A DNA stretch of 64,000 nt from Tenrec ecaudatus (Eukaryota > Chordata > Mammalia > Afrosoricida > Tenrecidae), in NCBI RefSeq assembly GCF_050624435.1, contig NC_134535.1, positions 72,474,494-72,538,493 of the forward strand, given 5' to 3'. Positions within the stretch are counted from its first letter, which is position 1, and every line of letters starts with the position of its first letter. Both the position numbers and the translations under genes were made by a program. This document shows positions 11,082 to 22,258 of this stretch, in pieces. Below the pieces are notes generated by a model. It worked only from the letters and a program-made list of their open reading frames with translations. It made no database searches and had not been told where the DNA came from.

Positions 11082-13390
11082 CCATTTCTCACTTAATCCT
11101 TGCTTAATAGGGGCTTCTCATGTAATTGATTGTTTTTATTGGTTAGATCCATTGGCAACGGTAAGGTTTGTTTGTGCGTGTATGTAGAGGGGGGTGTTTT
11201 ATTTTAAAATAGCTACTCCATTCCCTCATTGTCTTTAGCACTCTCTAAAAGATCTATTCTTCTTTTCTGACAGATGGGAATAACTTTACAAGGAAGTGAT
11301 TTAGTCTTTAGCATCCAGGTTGACAGACTATTCCTGATAACAAAACACTTCAGGAGATTTCAGGTAAGAAAACAGAAACCTGACTTTGCTTTGCCTTCTG
11401 AGTTAAAATGTAAAAATATTTTCATATGAAATATGCTCATTTCAATTACATGTGGAGGATGGGAAGTGGAAGCAGAAGGCAGATCATAACAGGTAAGATT
11501 TCACTAGGTGACCTTTCAGAGTGCTCCTGGGCTTCACTCCAGAGGCCATAGCTATAGGTGGTAGAGTGAGACAGAGAGGTGGATCTCAGATTAAAAGTAG
11601 GCAGTGATAATGTATTCTGCAAACACTGGATTACCATAAACTGGACACTCATTTCGGTTTCAGTTGAACATGGGCTTCTCCTGTTTGGGAAAAACAAGAA
11701 GTGATCAAGTTTCTCCAAGACTTGCCATGTTGATCAGGTCATACCCTATGCCTACCACACCCTCCTGTTCCAGGCCAAGCCTTATCTTTGCCTCTTTTGC
11801 ATGGAGACAGCGGCTATATATTCACTGCCCTCAACTTTCTAGAGCAATGTTAGATCTATTCACACCTTTGTGTGGAATCAATTCTTTATTTGTGTGGCTT
11901 CGCCTATAAGCTGAATATTGAAGTAATAATGGATCCTTGATACCTGGAATCAAAGATTAGTTAATAATTCTTTGAAAATTATGGATATTTTTCCTGGCAA
12001 TATTTAAGACTGAGACAGAGCCAATTTTTTCTAGACTTAATTTTGTAATTTACAAAAGCATTCGTTAGTATTACATTGCTCACAGAGCATTCTATTTTCA
12101 TTTTGTCTTTTGGTGAGGAAGATTGGCCAAAAAAGATTACAGCCTTAGTAAGAACATGTTAGTGACTGCAGGTCATTGAAATAGAACGTTATCTGATTGT
12201 GTTGCCTAAAATGATCCACCTAACTATCCAGGTCAGTAATGAGCTCCTCTTGGTCAAACTTCTCAGAAGGGGCTTTTTAAGTCCTCAATTAAAGTGAAAC
12301 TTCTTCTACAGGTTCAATCACGGTCTTTGACACTTGTCCTCTGGCAAATCATAGACTTTCTGCATAGTAAAAAAGAAAGGTAGACTCTCTTTCCATTTCT
12401 TACAAAACTTCTTGAAGACAGCCTATTTTTCATAATGGTGAAATTTTCATAGTGGCTGACAAGGCTTATTTCAATAAAATTGGCAAAGAATCTTTGATGT
12501 CAAGGCACTAAAATGTATTTAATAACTTAGCAAACATTTATCGAGCATCTATTATATAAATTAGGAAAAATTCCTGGTTTTGCAGTGTGTTAAGTATAGA
12601 GTCACAAACTACAATGTCAGTTAGTAAGTGGTTTGAATGCACCACTTGCTCTAAAGTAGAAATATTTTAAGGTATCTGCTTCCATACAATGTAGTCTCAG
12701 AAACTCCAAGGAATAGTTTGACTCTGGTCTGTATAACCAGAGTAGAGGGGAAGAGAATAAGAAACTCACTTCAATAAGACATGACATCATGGGACATCTA
12801 TCTTCTATTAACAACAACCAAGTGCCTTACATGATCACAATGTTCCAAAAGCTCTCATGCAGACTCTGTGTTTTCCTCCAGAACAATCTGAAAACATAAA
12901 ATTCCTTGAAATTACATAAGAGAAATGTAAAATGGAAATTTCCCATTATCGTCATAATTTATTTATTTGACAAATATGTTGGCTATCTACTGTAAGCTAT
13001 TGACCGTGTTTACAGAAATAAATAATATGTATCTTGTCCAGGGTCTTAAGGAAACTGTCAAGGAAGAGTTAGTAACTGTCTTCACTTGGAGACATCATTA
13101 GTTCCATGCAATTTAAGTTAAAGGAAAACGGCACATCTACCTAGTCATCCAAGAACTGACTCAAAATATTAAGTGAAATATCAGCATTTCTCAAATCGAT
13201 GATGTTGACAGAAGCATAGACCACAAACCAAGCCACAAACCACTTTGTTCCAAATACTGAATTCCCTGAAACATCTCTAATTTGTGTCATATCTTCAACT
13301 TGGCAGCGCAATGGACAGACTCAGAACACTTCATTTTTGCATGAGAAGTTACAGTGTGTATTTATAGGATTGTGATTTTCTTAAATTTCT
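11082..13390. other. No gene seen, about 2.3 kb, mostly unique
   Basis: Open frames at 11446-11909 and 12617-12817 are unsupported. Two patches ('aacatttatcgagcatctat' near 12533, and 'tttatttgacaaatatgttg' near 12963) resemble MIR or L2 3' consensus and may be ancient fragments. No RNA gene seen. Confidence 0.45.
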
Positions 13391-13394
13391 TATT

Positions 13395-13812
13395 TATTCT
13401 AAATACATAATTGGTCAAAATGCCATCAAGAAGACAGGAAAGGAAGAAATAACCAAAATTATTTCAGAAGAGACTCTGAAACATACTCTTAAACATAGAA
13501 TAGCTAAAGCAAATGGAAGAAATGATGAAACAAAAGAACTGAAGATTTCAAACAGAGGCTCAAGAAGACAAAGTTAATTATCAGGTTAAATGGGCTGAAG
13601 AAGCAATCAAGCCTAGAATTTCAAGGTCGAAGGAGTCGGGGTGGGGGTGGGGGCGGGGGGTGGATCTTGAATGAGGCAAGAAGCATCAAAAGAAAATGGA
13701 AGGAATATGCTGTCATTATACTGAAAATAATTGGTCAATATTCACCCAGTTCAAGGAGTAGCATTTGATCAAGGACTGGTGGCAACGAAGAAAAAAAAAA
13801 TCCAAGCTATAC
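13395..13812 (+). mobile_element. RTE LINE, middle ORF region, decayed
   Basis: 'caagaagacaggaaaggaag', 'agagactctgaaac', 'gcatcaaaagaaaatggaag' match the stretch between endonuclease and reverse transcriptase of the afrotherian RTE (BovB-like) LINE. Many stops. A G-rich insertion lies at 13635-13662. It continues past an inserted LTR at 14314. Confidence 0.75.
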
Positions 13813-14313
13813 TGTATTAGACTGAATTTCCTAGAGAAACAAAACCAGTAATGCACACACACATATATATGGAAAAATTAGATCAAGAAAGAAATTTATA
13901 TTAAGGAAGCAACCCAGGCCAGTCTAATTCAAGTCCATGGACCAGATGCTAGCTGAAGGCCTTCCAAACTCATGCAGGTGCAAGCAGATGAAGCAGAAGG
14001 TGAATTGGGAAACTGTAGATCACAGGCTGGTGGATGCAGAATTGGGTGGACCCAAGGTCCACAGGGAACCTGGGAGAGCACTGACGATTCCCAGGGTTGG
14101 TAGGACACATGGGCCACTGGCCTCAGATGTGAGGCACAGGATCCAGTCAAGCAGGAATGAGGCAGAGACACAGAGAGAGGTTTTCCATGGCATTTCTGAT
14201 AAAAGTACATACCCTCAAGGAAGTGTCATCAGTCTGTGAGCTGATTGATAGATTGGGCTCCACCTCTATCTTCACATAGGTATATCAAGTTGACACAAAA
14301 TCTGACCATCACA
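13813..14313 (-). mobile_element. Solo LTR inside RTE
   Basis: Reverse-oriented LTR: starts 'tgtattagactgaatttc', ends 'tctgaccatcaca'. Flanked by TATAC (13808-13812) and TAGAC (14314-14318), one mismatch apart. 501 bp, with no internal viral sequence. Confidence 0.8.
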
Positions 14314-14730
14314 TAGACCAATTGTGATATTTCAACAAATGGGTGTAATGTTGGATGTGCTCACTTATCTACAACAAGAAATTTGAAAGACTTGACCAGC
14401 CAACTGGGAAAGAACCATACCGGTGTCCACTCCAAAGATAAGTGACCCAACCAAATGTGGAAATTGCCAGCAACTCAAGCCAGATTCAGAAGGGGATGTA
14501 GAAGGAAGGCTATCATTGCCTATATCTGTTAAATGTTGGCTGAAAAAAAAGATTTCCAGAAAGACATTTCTCTTGCTCCATTGATTATGCAGGCATTCAA
14601 TTATGTGACTCATAAAATTATGGGTAACATTTGAAAAATAGAAATTCTAGAACACTTAATTGTGTTAACCCAGAACCTATACAGAGACCAAGGGGCAATC
14701 ATTCAAACAGAACAAGAGAATACTGTATGG
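14314..14730 (+). mobile_element. RTE LINE, RT region continuation
   Basis: 'gatatttcaacaaatggg', 'ccaaccaaatgtggaaattg', 'tctagaacacttaattgtg' and 'acagagaccaaggggcaatc' run colinearly with the RTE reverse transcriptase region. Frame is broken throughout. Confidence 0.75.
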
Positions 14731-15323
14731 CAGTGTTTTCCAATGTGAGTGGTAACACCCTGTGGCTTTACATAATCTTTTGTCAACTTGCAAAGTGGTG
14801 GAGTTTAGCTTGTCAATCAGGTCACAGCTTGACCTCATTTAAAAGCATGACAGAGATAAATAGCTCACTGGAGGCCATACACACTCCCTCTGTTTCCCCT
14901 TCTTGCTGATAAGCCACATGGAGCTACACTGATGGAGCCAGAGCCCTAGAACTGCACAAGCCACGTGGAGACCCATGCCAGTACTGAGATGCATATTGGA
15001 CATATGGGCTAATATTGGATTTATGGACTTGATCTGGACTGGGCTGGAATGTGTTCTTAATATACAATTGCCTTTATATAAAACTCTTTCTCACACACAT
15101 ATAAGTCTCCCTGCATTTGTTTCTCTAGTCTACCCAGACTGACACACACCCTTTGGGGGGAACTAGAATAATCCAGGAGGGCTGCAGAAGCAGATACCTA
15201 CACCTTATCCTGGGTTATAAATTATAACATAAAATTTTTTCAGCGCCAATGGGATTCTGAGTAATTTCTTTTTTTTTTCTCCTGAAAAGGGGAAAGTAGA
15301 TCAAATAAGTGTGGAACCCATAG
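14731..15323 (+). mobile_element. hAT-like DNA transposon remnant split by an LTR
   Basis: Left end 'cagtgttttccaatg' and right end 'gtgtggaacccatag' are imperfect inverted repeats of the hAT type (about 9 of 12 outer bases match). Inner text 'aatccaggagggctgcag' and 'cctacaccttatcctggg' recalls a non-autonomous hAT family. Flanking 8-mers are 'ctgtatgg' and 'caagatgg' (5 of 8 identical), compatible with a decayed hAT duplication. No transposase sequence. An LTR occupies 14761-15144. Confidence 0.5.
14761..15144 (+). mobile_element. Solo LTR inside the hAT-like element
   Basis: Starts TGTGGCTTTACATAATC, ends CCCAGACTGACA, flanked by CACCC at 14756-14760 and 15145-15149. 384 bp, an internally shortened member of the same LTR family. 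Confidence 0.85.
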
Positions 15324-15772
15324 CAAGATGGCAGGAAGACTCACTAACAAGCTGCAATATGCAACAAGAACCAGACGAGGATGCCCATTATCATCACTCA
15401 TGTTCAAGACTGTGCTGTAACTTTTAGAGCAATTAAACAATAAGAGAAATAAAAAACATCTAACTTGGCAAAGAAGAAGTAATATTCTATTTGAAGATGA
15501 TATGATTCTATATCTAGAAAACCTCAATAGTTAACAAGAGGATTGTTGGCAATAATTGAAAATTCAAGCAACATGGTAGGGTACAAGATCAATCAATATA
15601 CAAAAAAAAAGGAATCAGGTTCCTATATACCAACAAGGAGACCTCTGAAAAGGAAATCAAGAAAACAATGTAATTTATAATAGCCATTCAAGAGATTAAG
15701 TGCTTAGGAATAAGTCTCTCCAGAGAAATGAAAGACCGGTACAGAGAAAACTACCAAACAGTGCTATGAGAA

Positions 15773-15915
15773 AGGGAGCTGATGTCACGGAGTTCAAGAT
15801 GGAGAAGAATGTTTCAAAATGGATTGTGGTAGCAATTGTATAATTCCTCTGGATGTGATTGAACTATGAAATGATATCTGTATTTGCTCCCAAAACATGG
15901 TTTTGAAAAAAAAAA
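15773..15915 (+). mobile_element. Short L1 3' end nested in L1 ORF2
   Basis: 'tggatgtgattgaactatg' plus 'gatatctgtatttgctccca' and an A-run match the alternative 3' end at 45900-46010. Flanks 'agtgctatgag' and 'agtactaaaa' look like a decayed target duplication, and the ORF2 frame resumes with 'attgaaagtaacctatataa'. Confidence 0.6.
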
Positions 15916-16204
15916 GTACTAAAAAAAATTGAAAGTAACCTATATAAATGGAAGAATGTTCTATTCTCGTGAATATTAAGAGTTAGCATTGTGAAAAGGT
16001 CAATATTACCCAAAGCTATCTAAGAATAGATTGCAATTCTGATCTGGATCCTAGATTATCCTTAAAATAAATGGAAAAAAAATCACCAACTTTGTGTGCA
16101 AAGAAAAGCGACCCAGGATAAACAAAATACTACTTCCAAAGAAGAATAAAGTAGAAAACTTCGCAATATTGACTTACGTGATGAAATAGTGAACCCAGAC
16201 ACAA

Positions 16205-16220
16205 GTCCGTCCGTCCGTCC
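16205..16220. repeat. (GTCC)4 tandem repeat
   Basis: Four perfect GTCC units inside the L1 remnant. Confidence 0.9.
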
Positions 16221-17094
16221 ACAGACAGTTAATTTTTTGACAAAGGGCTGAGATGCATAAAATGGGGAAGAGATCATTTTTCTAATAAATGTTACTGGGA
16301 AAACTGGATTTCTTTTGACGGAGAATGAAATAGCAGCTGTACATTACTCCATGTATGAAAATGAACTCAAGTGAGCTAAAGGCTAAATATAAATCCCAGA
16401 AGTAAAAAGATCATCACTGAAAAGTAGAGATACAAAACGTAAGGTTTTTTTCATCCTCATACATGCCAAAAACACACTAGCAAACATAAGGACACACACA
16501 CAGCAGAAGACAAAGTTGATGATTATGATTACATATGTACAGCAAAAGACTTCATCAAAAGAGTAAAAATAGAACTCACAGATTGTGAAAAAAAATTGGC
16601 AATGGTATAGCGGAAAAAGGAACTAATACAGTCTTCAGAAAACTGTAACTCAGTAGAAAATTACAAATCTATAGAAAACTGTACCTCAATAAGAATAAGG
16701 TGAATTAAATTACATGGAATTTAAAAATGGGTAGAGGACATGAATAGACACTTCAACAAAGAAGACATCCAGGCAGCCAAAGCACATATGTGCGTGTGAT
16801 CACTAGCCATTCCAGAGATGCAAATCAAAACAACCATGAGATACCACCTCATACTGACACTAATGTTAAAGTTAAAACAACAACAAAAATTAATCTCAGA
16901 AGGATGTGGAGAGAATGGAACCCTTATATACAGCTGATGGGATTGTCAAACTAAACAATCCCTGTGGAATGCAGAGTTCTGCTTCCTCAAACAACTTGGA
17001 ATAAAGATACAATAGAACTCAGCAGCACCTCCACTTGGGATGTACCCTGGAGAACTAAGCAGAAAGCACTAGCTGATGCTCATTTCGATCACGC

Positions 17095-17290
17095 TGGCCC
17101 TGGCTGGTGGTGCCCTGTTGACACAGTTGTTAACTGCTAACTGAAGCTGAGTTAGACTCACCAGCCACTCCACAAGGGGAAATACCCGGTGATCTACTCC
17201 AATGAAGTTCATAACCCAAGAAAACCTGTGGTGTAGTTCTAACACATCTTGTAGTTTTTCTGTGAGTTTGGATCCACTCAAAATAATGGA
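17095..17290 (+). mobile_element. AfroSINE variant
   Basis: 'ggctggtggtgccctgttga', 'ttaactgctaactgaagc', 'gactcaccagccactccaca' and 'cccggtgatctactcc' match the longer AfroSINE variant. The tail 'gtgagtttggatccactc' is degraded. Confidence 0.65.
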
Positions 17291-17293
17291 CTT

Positions 17294-17690
17294 ACTCTTT
17301 TTTTCAATCATTTTATTGAGGACTCTTACAAAGCTTATTACAATCCATACATCAATTGTATCAAGCATATTTGTACGTATGTTGCCATCATTCTTTTCTA
17401 GATATTGACTTTCTATTGAGCCTTGGTATCAACTTTTCTTTTCCACCCTTCCTCTCCCCGCCCTTGTGACCCCTTGATAGATTATAGATTATTATTATTT
17501 TCATATCTCACACCAACCACTATCTCCCTCCCCCATAGTTTCCATTGTTCAGTTGTTCTTCCCCCTGGAGGGGGTGTGTGGGTGTGTGTCGATCATTATG
17601 ATCAGTTCCCCCTTCTCCTCCTCCTCCCCGCCTTCTCCCTTTCCATCTGCTATCTCCCTTCCCAGCCCCACTCCTGGTTTGTACAGCTTT
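17294..17690 (-). mobile_element. L1 3' UTR, antisense
   Basis: T-run, then 'tcattttattgagga', 'gcttattacaatccatac' and a C-rich tract (17440-17465), the reverse of the recurrent L1 3' end. 5'-truncated at about 17690, where a SINE head follows. Confidence 0.75.
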
Positions 17691-17787
17691 CATCTTTCTG
17701 AACGCAGAGCAGTAGGTCTTTTCCCCACGGAGTAGCAGGTGGGTTTAAACCACCGCTTTTTCGGTTGGGGGCCACCAGGGCTCCTTT
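17691..17787 (-). mobile_element. AfroSINE head, antisense
   Basis: 'ggagtagcaggtgggtttaa' and 'gccaccagggctcc' are the reversed tRNA-like head. The tail half is missing. Confidence 0.7.
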
Positions 17788-17882
17788 TACGTGTTATAGG
17801 ATTACACAATCGTTCATTCATTTTGAAAATATTTACTGACTACCAAAATGTGCCAAGCGTTTTTAGAGGTCCTCGTGCTATA

Positions 17883-18046
17883 AAAGGAGCCTTCGTGGCT
17901 TAGTGGGTTCTTCATTGGACTGCTTAAAACCCACCAGCTGGCCTGCAGAGAAAAGATGAGGCTGTCCTCTCCTGTAAAGCTGTAGAGCACTGAAGGGCCA
18001 TTATGAGTCAGCATTAACTTGATGGCGGTGGGTTTGGTTGGGGGCA
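17883..18046 (+). mobile_element. AfroSINE, near full length
   Basis: 'aaggagccttcgtggc' head, 'cccaccagctggcctgcaga' middle, 'attatgagtcagcattaact' tail and 'ggcggtgggtttggttgg' end. Confidence 0.85.
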
Positions 18047-18183
18047 ACAGCAGTGAAAGTCAGAGAACTCATGGAGAGTAGCATCTTCTTACAGGGGGAA
18101 AGGAAGACAAGCAACTGACAAAAATCTATAAAAGTATAATAATTTATGAATACTAAAATTGTTATGGAACCAAACTGCCAAAT

Positions 18184-18272
18184 TTTTCTACCATGGAGCA
18201 GCTGGTGGGTTTGAACCACCAACCTTCTGGTTTTCAGTAAACATGCTTAGTCACTGCACCACCAGGCCTCCT
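18184..18272 (-). mobile_element. AfroSINE head, antisense
   Basis: 'ccatggagcagctggtgggt', 'gaaccaccaaccttctgg' and 'caccaccaggcctcc' are the reversed head. Confidence 0.8.
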
Positions 18273-18309
18273 TCCCATGATTACAGTATAAAAAAATCTA
18301 TGGGAAATT

Positions 18310-18550
18310 CTAATCTGTGCTGCATCTGACATTGCTTTGAAGGTAGGCATAGGTTCGCAGTGCTTCTTCCTCTGAAGTGGGGAGCCCAGTCCTTCCTAAT
18401 TCTCTCTTCTTTGTCTGAAAGCTCTGCTGAAACTTCTTCATGTTGGGTGACCAGTCAGGCATTTGAAATGCCAGTGAGGGAGTCTCCCGAGTCTCGGTGA
18501 CACACAAGCCACCACAGTATGACAAATGGACTAACAAGTGGTGGAGACTA
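18310..18550 (-). mobile_element. RTE 5' UTR fragment, antisense
   Basis: 'ctgaaagctctgctgaaac', 'tgaccagtcaggcatttgaa' and 'aagccaccacagtatgacaa' follow the reversed 5' UTR of the RTE element. The sense counterpart is at 33560-33735. Confidence 0.65.
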
Positions 18551-19212
18551 AGAGCAGCCAACAGCAAAACTGAACATTTGGAAACGATTGGAATATCTGT
18601 TTTTCACGTACTGTAACTGAAAAATAGAGGAAGTCCGGAGAGGGATGAGTACGAGGCAGGCAAACTGCAACTGGCATCAGTGAGAAAGCTTGGGTCAGGA
18701 GAGTGTGCAAATCCCTGGTGGCAGCTCATTCCTTCGGAGCATACGCATTCCTCGTGTCTTTCCAGAGACACTCCCGGATTTCCATGACAAATGTACTTTT
18801 TGCCGGCGCTAATTTGAATTAAATTTCTGTTATTCCCAAAGAAAAAATATTTTTAAAATTGAAGTATAAATTGCTTGTAATCAAATGAACAGATCTTAAG
18901 TGTTCAGTTTGATATGTTTTGAAGGTTGGAAGGATTTGTTTAAAACCACTGAAATGAAGATTTTCAGTGCATAGAAGATTCTTTTATGTTCCTTTCTATG
19001 CAATTCTCAATTTCTCTCTAAGAAGCAATCACTTTATAACATTTATCACCACATATTAGCTTTTCCTGATCCTATTATTAGTATAGATGAAATAATACAC
19101 TTTATATTTCCATGTATTATATTTTCTATTTAAGATAAAGTTTTGCATTCCTATTATTGCATCATTAATTGAATGATTATATAATGGCTTTATTAAAGTG
19201 CTCCATTTTGCT
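18551..19212. other. No feature seen, about 660 bp
   Basis: AT-rich unique sequence. Confidence 0.45.
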
Positions 19213-19214
19213 TG

Positions 19215-19312
19215 ATGACCCTTACATGAGGCTGCCTGTGCCCATGAGCAGTTACAGTCTCAGAAGCCCTATAGAAGGTTGCTATGAGTAAAATTTGACT
19301 TGGTGGGGGTTG
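19215..19312 (+). mobile_element. AfroSINE tail
   Basis: 'cagttacagtctcagaagcc' and 'ggttgctatgagtaaaattt' are the 3' half of the family; the head is absent. Confidence 0.65.
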
Positions 19313-20080
19313 GGCTATTCCATTGTATACCTGTACACAATGTCTTTACTCAAGAACAAATTTGGGAGGGAGAGAATAGTAATGGTTCAGTGATACAAAT
19401 TTTGCTTTCCCAGACAGACACTAAGATTCAATTCCAATGCACCACAAGTGCAGCTACCAGTCATCTATCCATAGAGGCTTGTGTGGGATTATAAAGAGAC
19501 CTTTCCCCATCTTTGTCTCCCCCAAAGACATGCCAAACATTAGGGCCTGCTAAGGACAATGGGGTACTTCTCCCTAAAAGCTTGTGACCATTAGCTTGGC
19601 TCCTGTAGGTGGGGTTCACACCCTACTGATAATGGTTTCTATGGAGATCCAGGAACAGGTCAAATCGGCTCAGTGACATCCAAAGTTAGGTTGCCATCCT
19701 GAATCTAGGATCCGCCCATCTTGCCATATGTATACCCCCAATCCCTCCTCTTCCTATTGTGTGAATATGCCTAGATCACCCCCTCCCATTACTGTATTGA
19801 CTGTAGTACAACCCTTTCCTATGACTAAGGACTTCACCTGTAATTAGGGGGCTTGCATGTCCCCAGAGAATATAGAAAGCCTTGGTTAGCATTAAATACC
19901 TCTCTCTCCACGTGGACCACCAAGCAGGGCTGAGGTGAGCATGCTACCATGAAAAGTGTCTGACTCCATGATTTCAGTCTCTCTTTTATCTCTCATGCCC
20001 TTTATGACTTTACTATAATCTTTATTTATTATCGCTGTAAAATTGCGCCTACTGGACCCATGATGGTGTGCTAGGGACAG
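19313..20080. other. Unassigned, possibly an older LTR
   Basis: No gene recognised. The run from about 19600 to 20060 has an LTR-like feel (C-rich segment, 'attaaatacctc' TATA-like box near 19890), but I could not find TG/CA ends or a target duplication, so it is left unassigned. Confidence 0.3.
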
Positions 20081-20084
20081 GATT

Positions 20085-20345
20085 CCCCTTGCAGGTTTGC
20101 TTATTGCTGTGATGCTGAACCGATTCCACAAGGCTTCTAGATAATGCAAGGAAGACTAGGAAGAGAGGCAAGGCTATCTTTTTCAGAAAACCATCCAGTG
20201 AAACCCCTATGCGTTCTAACAGGCTGTTGTGCAGAGAATCAAGGGGGTTGGGGTAGAGATGGATAGCATACAGTCCATTGTATGTGGAGTTGCTATACGT
20301 CAGAGGCCTGATGACACGATAAAAAGAAATAATGTGAATGCAGAA
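20085..20345 (+). mobile_element. RTE 5' UTR / AfroSINE-variant composite
   Basis: 'ttattgctgtgatgctgaac' and 'ggaagactaggaagagaggc' match the RTE 5' UTR, and the later part ('ttgctatacgtcagaggcc') matches a SINE/RTE tail. It is either a RTE copy with a very large internal deletion or a SINE variant built from RTE ends. Confidence 0.5.
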
Positions 20346-20865
20346 ATTGCACACCGGCTAAGTAAAATTAAGATGAGGAGAACGAAAGTCCCTAATCTAA
20401 CGCCAGGAGAGGTTTATTTGTTGTTTGTCACAGAGCAGCTGATTATCAACATCTTCTTTTGTAGCTTGTATCCAGGATATTCAATGCTATTTCTTTCCAG
20501 TTTTCCATTACTGGCATAGAAGACCTTATTGGCCAAATCAAAATGGTCAATTTTAGTGCATTTCAGCTGACTAATGCCTAAAGTATATGAATTCCAGTTC
20601 ATTTTTGAGTGCTTTGAATTTGTCTAGAATAAAACATTATATATTCCATGTTTCCATTGTACATAAATGTTTGCAGGTGTTTATTTTCATTATGAGTCAA
20701 GGCACGTCAGCAGATAATGACCCTGAGCACTCTGCTCCATCCCCATTAAGGTTAACTCTTTGAAGAGGCGATTTTTCTTCAGTTGTCTTTTAAGTGCCTG
20801 CACTGTTCCAGCAGTACATTGAGCAATCTTCTACTGCAATTCATAGGGTTTTCAGTGGAGAATCC
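20346..20865. other. No feature seen, about 520 bp
   Basis: Opposite-strand short frames at 20229-20602 are unsupported. Confidence 0.4.
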
Positions 20866-20869
20866 CCTA

Positions 20870-21045
20870 GAAATGTACTGCCTCTTCCTTCTGTGTCTGT
20901 CTGAGTCTGGAAGCTCCACTGAAACATGTCTAAAATGAGTGACCACACTAGGATTTGAAGTAGTGTTGACAAAGCTTCCAGCATCACAGCAACATGTCAG
21001 TCACCACAGCGTGACGACCTGACAAATTGTAGAATTGTGTTGGCG
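20870..21045 (-). mobile_element. RTE 5' UTR fragment, antisense
   Basis: 'gagtctggaagctccactga', 'gcttccagcatcacagcaac' and 'gtcaccacagcgtgacgacc' are the reversed RTE 5' UTR. It points away from the sense RTE that starts at 21226. Confidence 0.7.
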
Positions 21046-21150
21046 TCATTCAAACAAATGAACATCATTTCGAGACCTATCTTGCAGTACGTTACCCATA
21101 ATAAGATAATATTCATGTTTTAATAATTACTGGTGATTAGAATGTGAAAG

Positions 21151-21156
<6 letters not shown>

Positions 21157-21220
<64 letters not shown>
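21157..21220. repeat. (GA)32 microsatellite
   Basis: Sixty-four bases of uninterrupted GA, directly before the 5'-truncated RTE. Confidence 0.97.
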
Positions 21221-21223
<3 letters not shown>

Positions 21224-21225
21224 TG

Positions 21226-22258
21226 AACCAGAGTTGGAAAATATGGCCTTCATGATGGAAATGATGTTGGAGATCACTTGACAGAATTTTATAAGACCAA
21301 TGACTTATTCATTGCAAATAACTTTTTGAAAACAACATTAACAGTGAGTATATACCTAGACCTCACAGGTAGCATGCACAGGAATCACATTGACTCTATT
21401 TTTGGGAAAAGACATAGATAATGTCAATATCGTCTGTCAAAACAAGGTCAGTGGAGTGAAGTCCACCACATATTTTCCTATGCCAGCTCAGGTTGAAGCT
21501 GAAGAAAATGAAAACAAATTTTAGAAATACAAATCAGATCTTGAACATATCCCATCTGGATTTAGGCATGGTCTCAACATAGATATGACTCATTAATGAC
21601 CAAAAACTGGGAGTTGTGGATGGCATCAATAAGGTCCCACATGAAGAAAACAAAAGATAATTAAATGCACAGTAAATCCAAAAAGACATAAAATGGATTT
21701 TAGAAGAGACTTTGAAATTAGCTTTTGGACGCAGAAAAGTTAATACAACTAGAAAAAAATGATTAAGTAAAAAAAAAACTGGACATGAAATTTCAAAGGA
21801 AGCTAGAGAAGAAAAAGCAAATTATTATAATGAAGTGTGTATAGAACAGCCAAAGGGGAGGACATAAGCAGCATTTCTGAAGTTGAAATAGCTAGAGAAA
21901 AACTCCAAGTCTGGAGTTACAGCACTGAAAGATTCCATAGGGAAAATACGGAACTACGCAGGACACAACACAAGACCGTGGAAGGAATACACAGAGTCAC
22001 CGAACCAGAAATAATTGGTTGGTGGCCAACAATTTCAGAGAGTAGCATATGATCAAGAATTGATCTTATTGACCAGAATACTAATTGAAATGTTTTAACA
22101 AACAGACTTGTCTATCTTGTCAACTGATTAGAAGAGATCCATGTTTGTGCACATTCTGAGAAAGGTTACCCTACAGAATGCAGGAAATTACCAAACAATA
22201 TTATTGATAATATATGCAACTAACATTTTGCTGAAGATAATTAAAAATGGCTGCAGTA
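21226..22258 (+). mobile_element. RTE LINE, endonuclease end to RT region
   Basis: 'gttggaaaatatggccttc' (end of the endonuclease domain) onward is colinear with RTE: 'ataagaccaatgacttattc', 'gattttagaagagactttg', 'ctgaagataattaaaaatgg'. Frames are broken. The LTR at 22259 interrupts the RT domain. Confidence 0.8.

Larger units (their letters stand above)
15324..17060 (+). pseudogene. L1 ORF2 remnant (reverse transcriptase to C-terminus)
   Basis: In broken frames this strand encodes L1 ORF2. The RT signature 'RRGCPLS' lies near 15375. An 'F-x-DDM' box (the Y/FADD catalytic site with the alanine replaced by glutamate) is near 15493-15507, followed by 'ILYLENP'. Further on come 'LGISLSREMK' near 15705 and 'W-ILDYP' near 16045. 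The downstream stretch with 'REMQIKTTMRYH' near 16815 is the ORF2 C-terminal part. Stops, frameshifts and a small nested L1 3' end (15773-15915) interrupt it. It is 5'-truncated, immediately after the hAT-like element. Dead copy; confident in family, not in subfamily. Confidence 0.8.

Noticed and set aside
19490..20080. Possible older retroviral LTR
   Set aside because: TATA-like box and C-rich text, but no TG/CA ends, no duplication and no second copy in the window.
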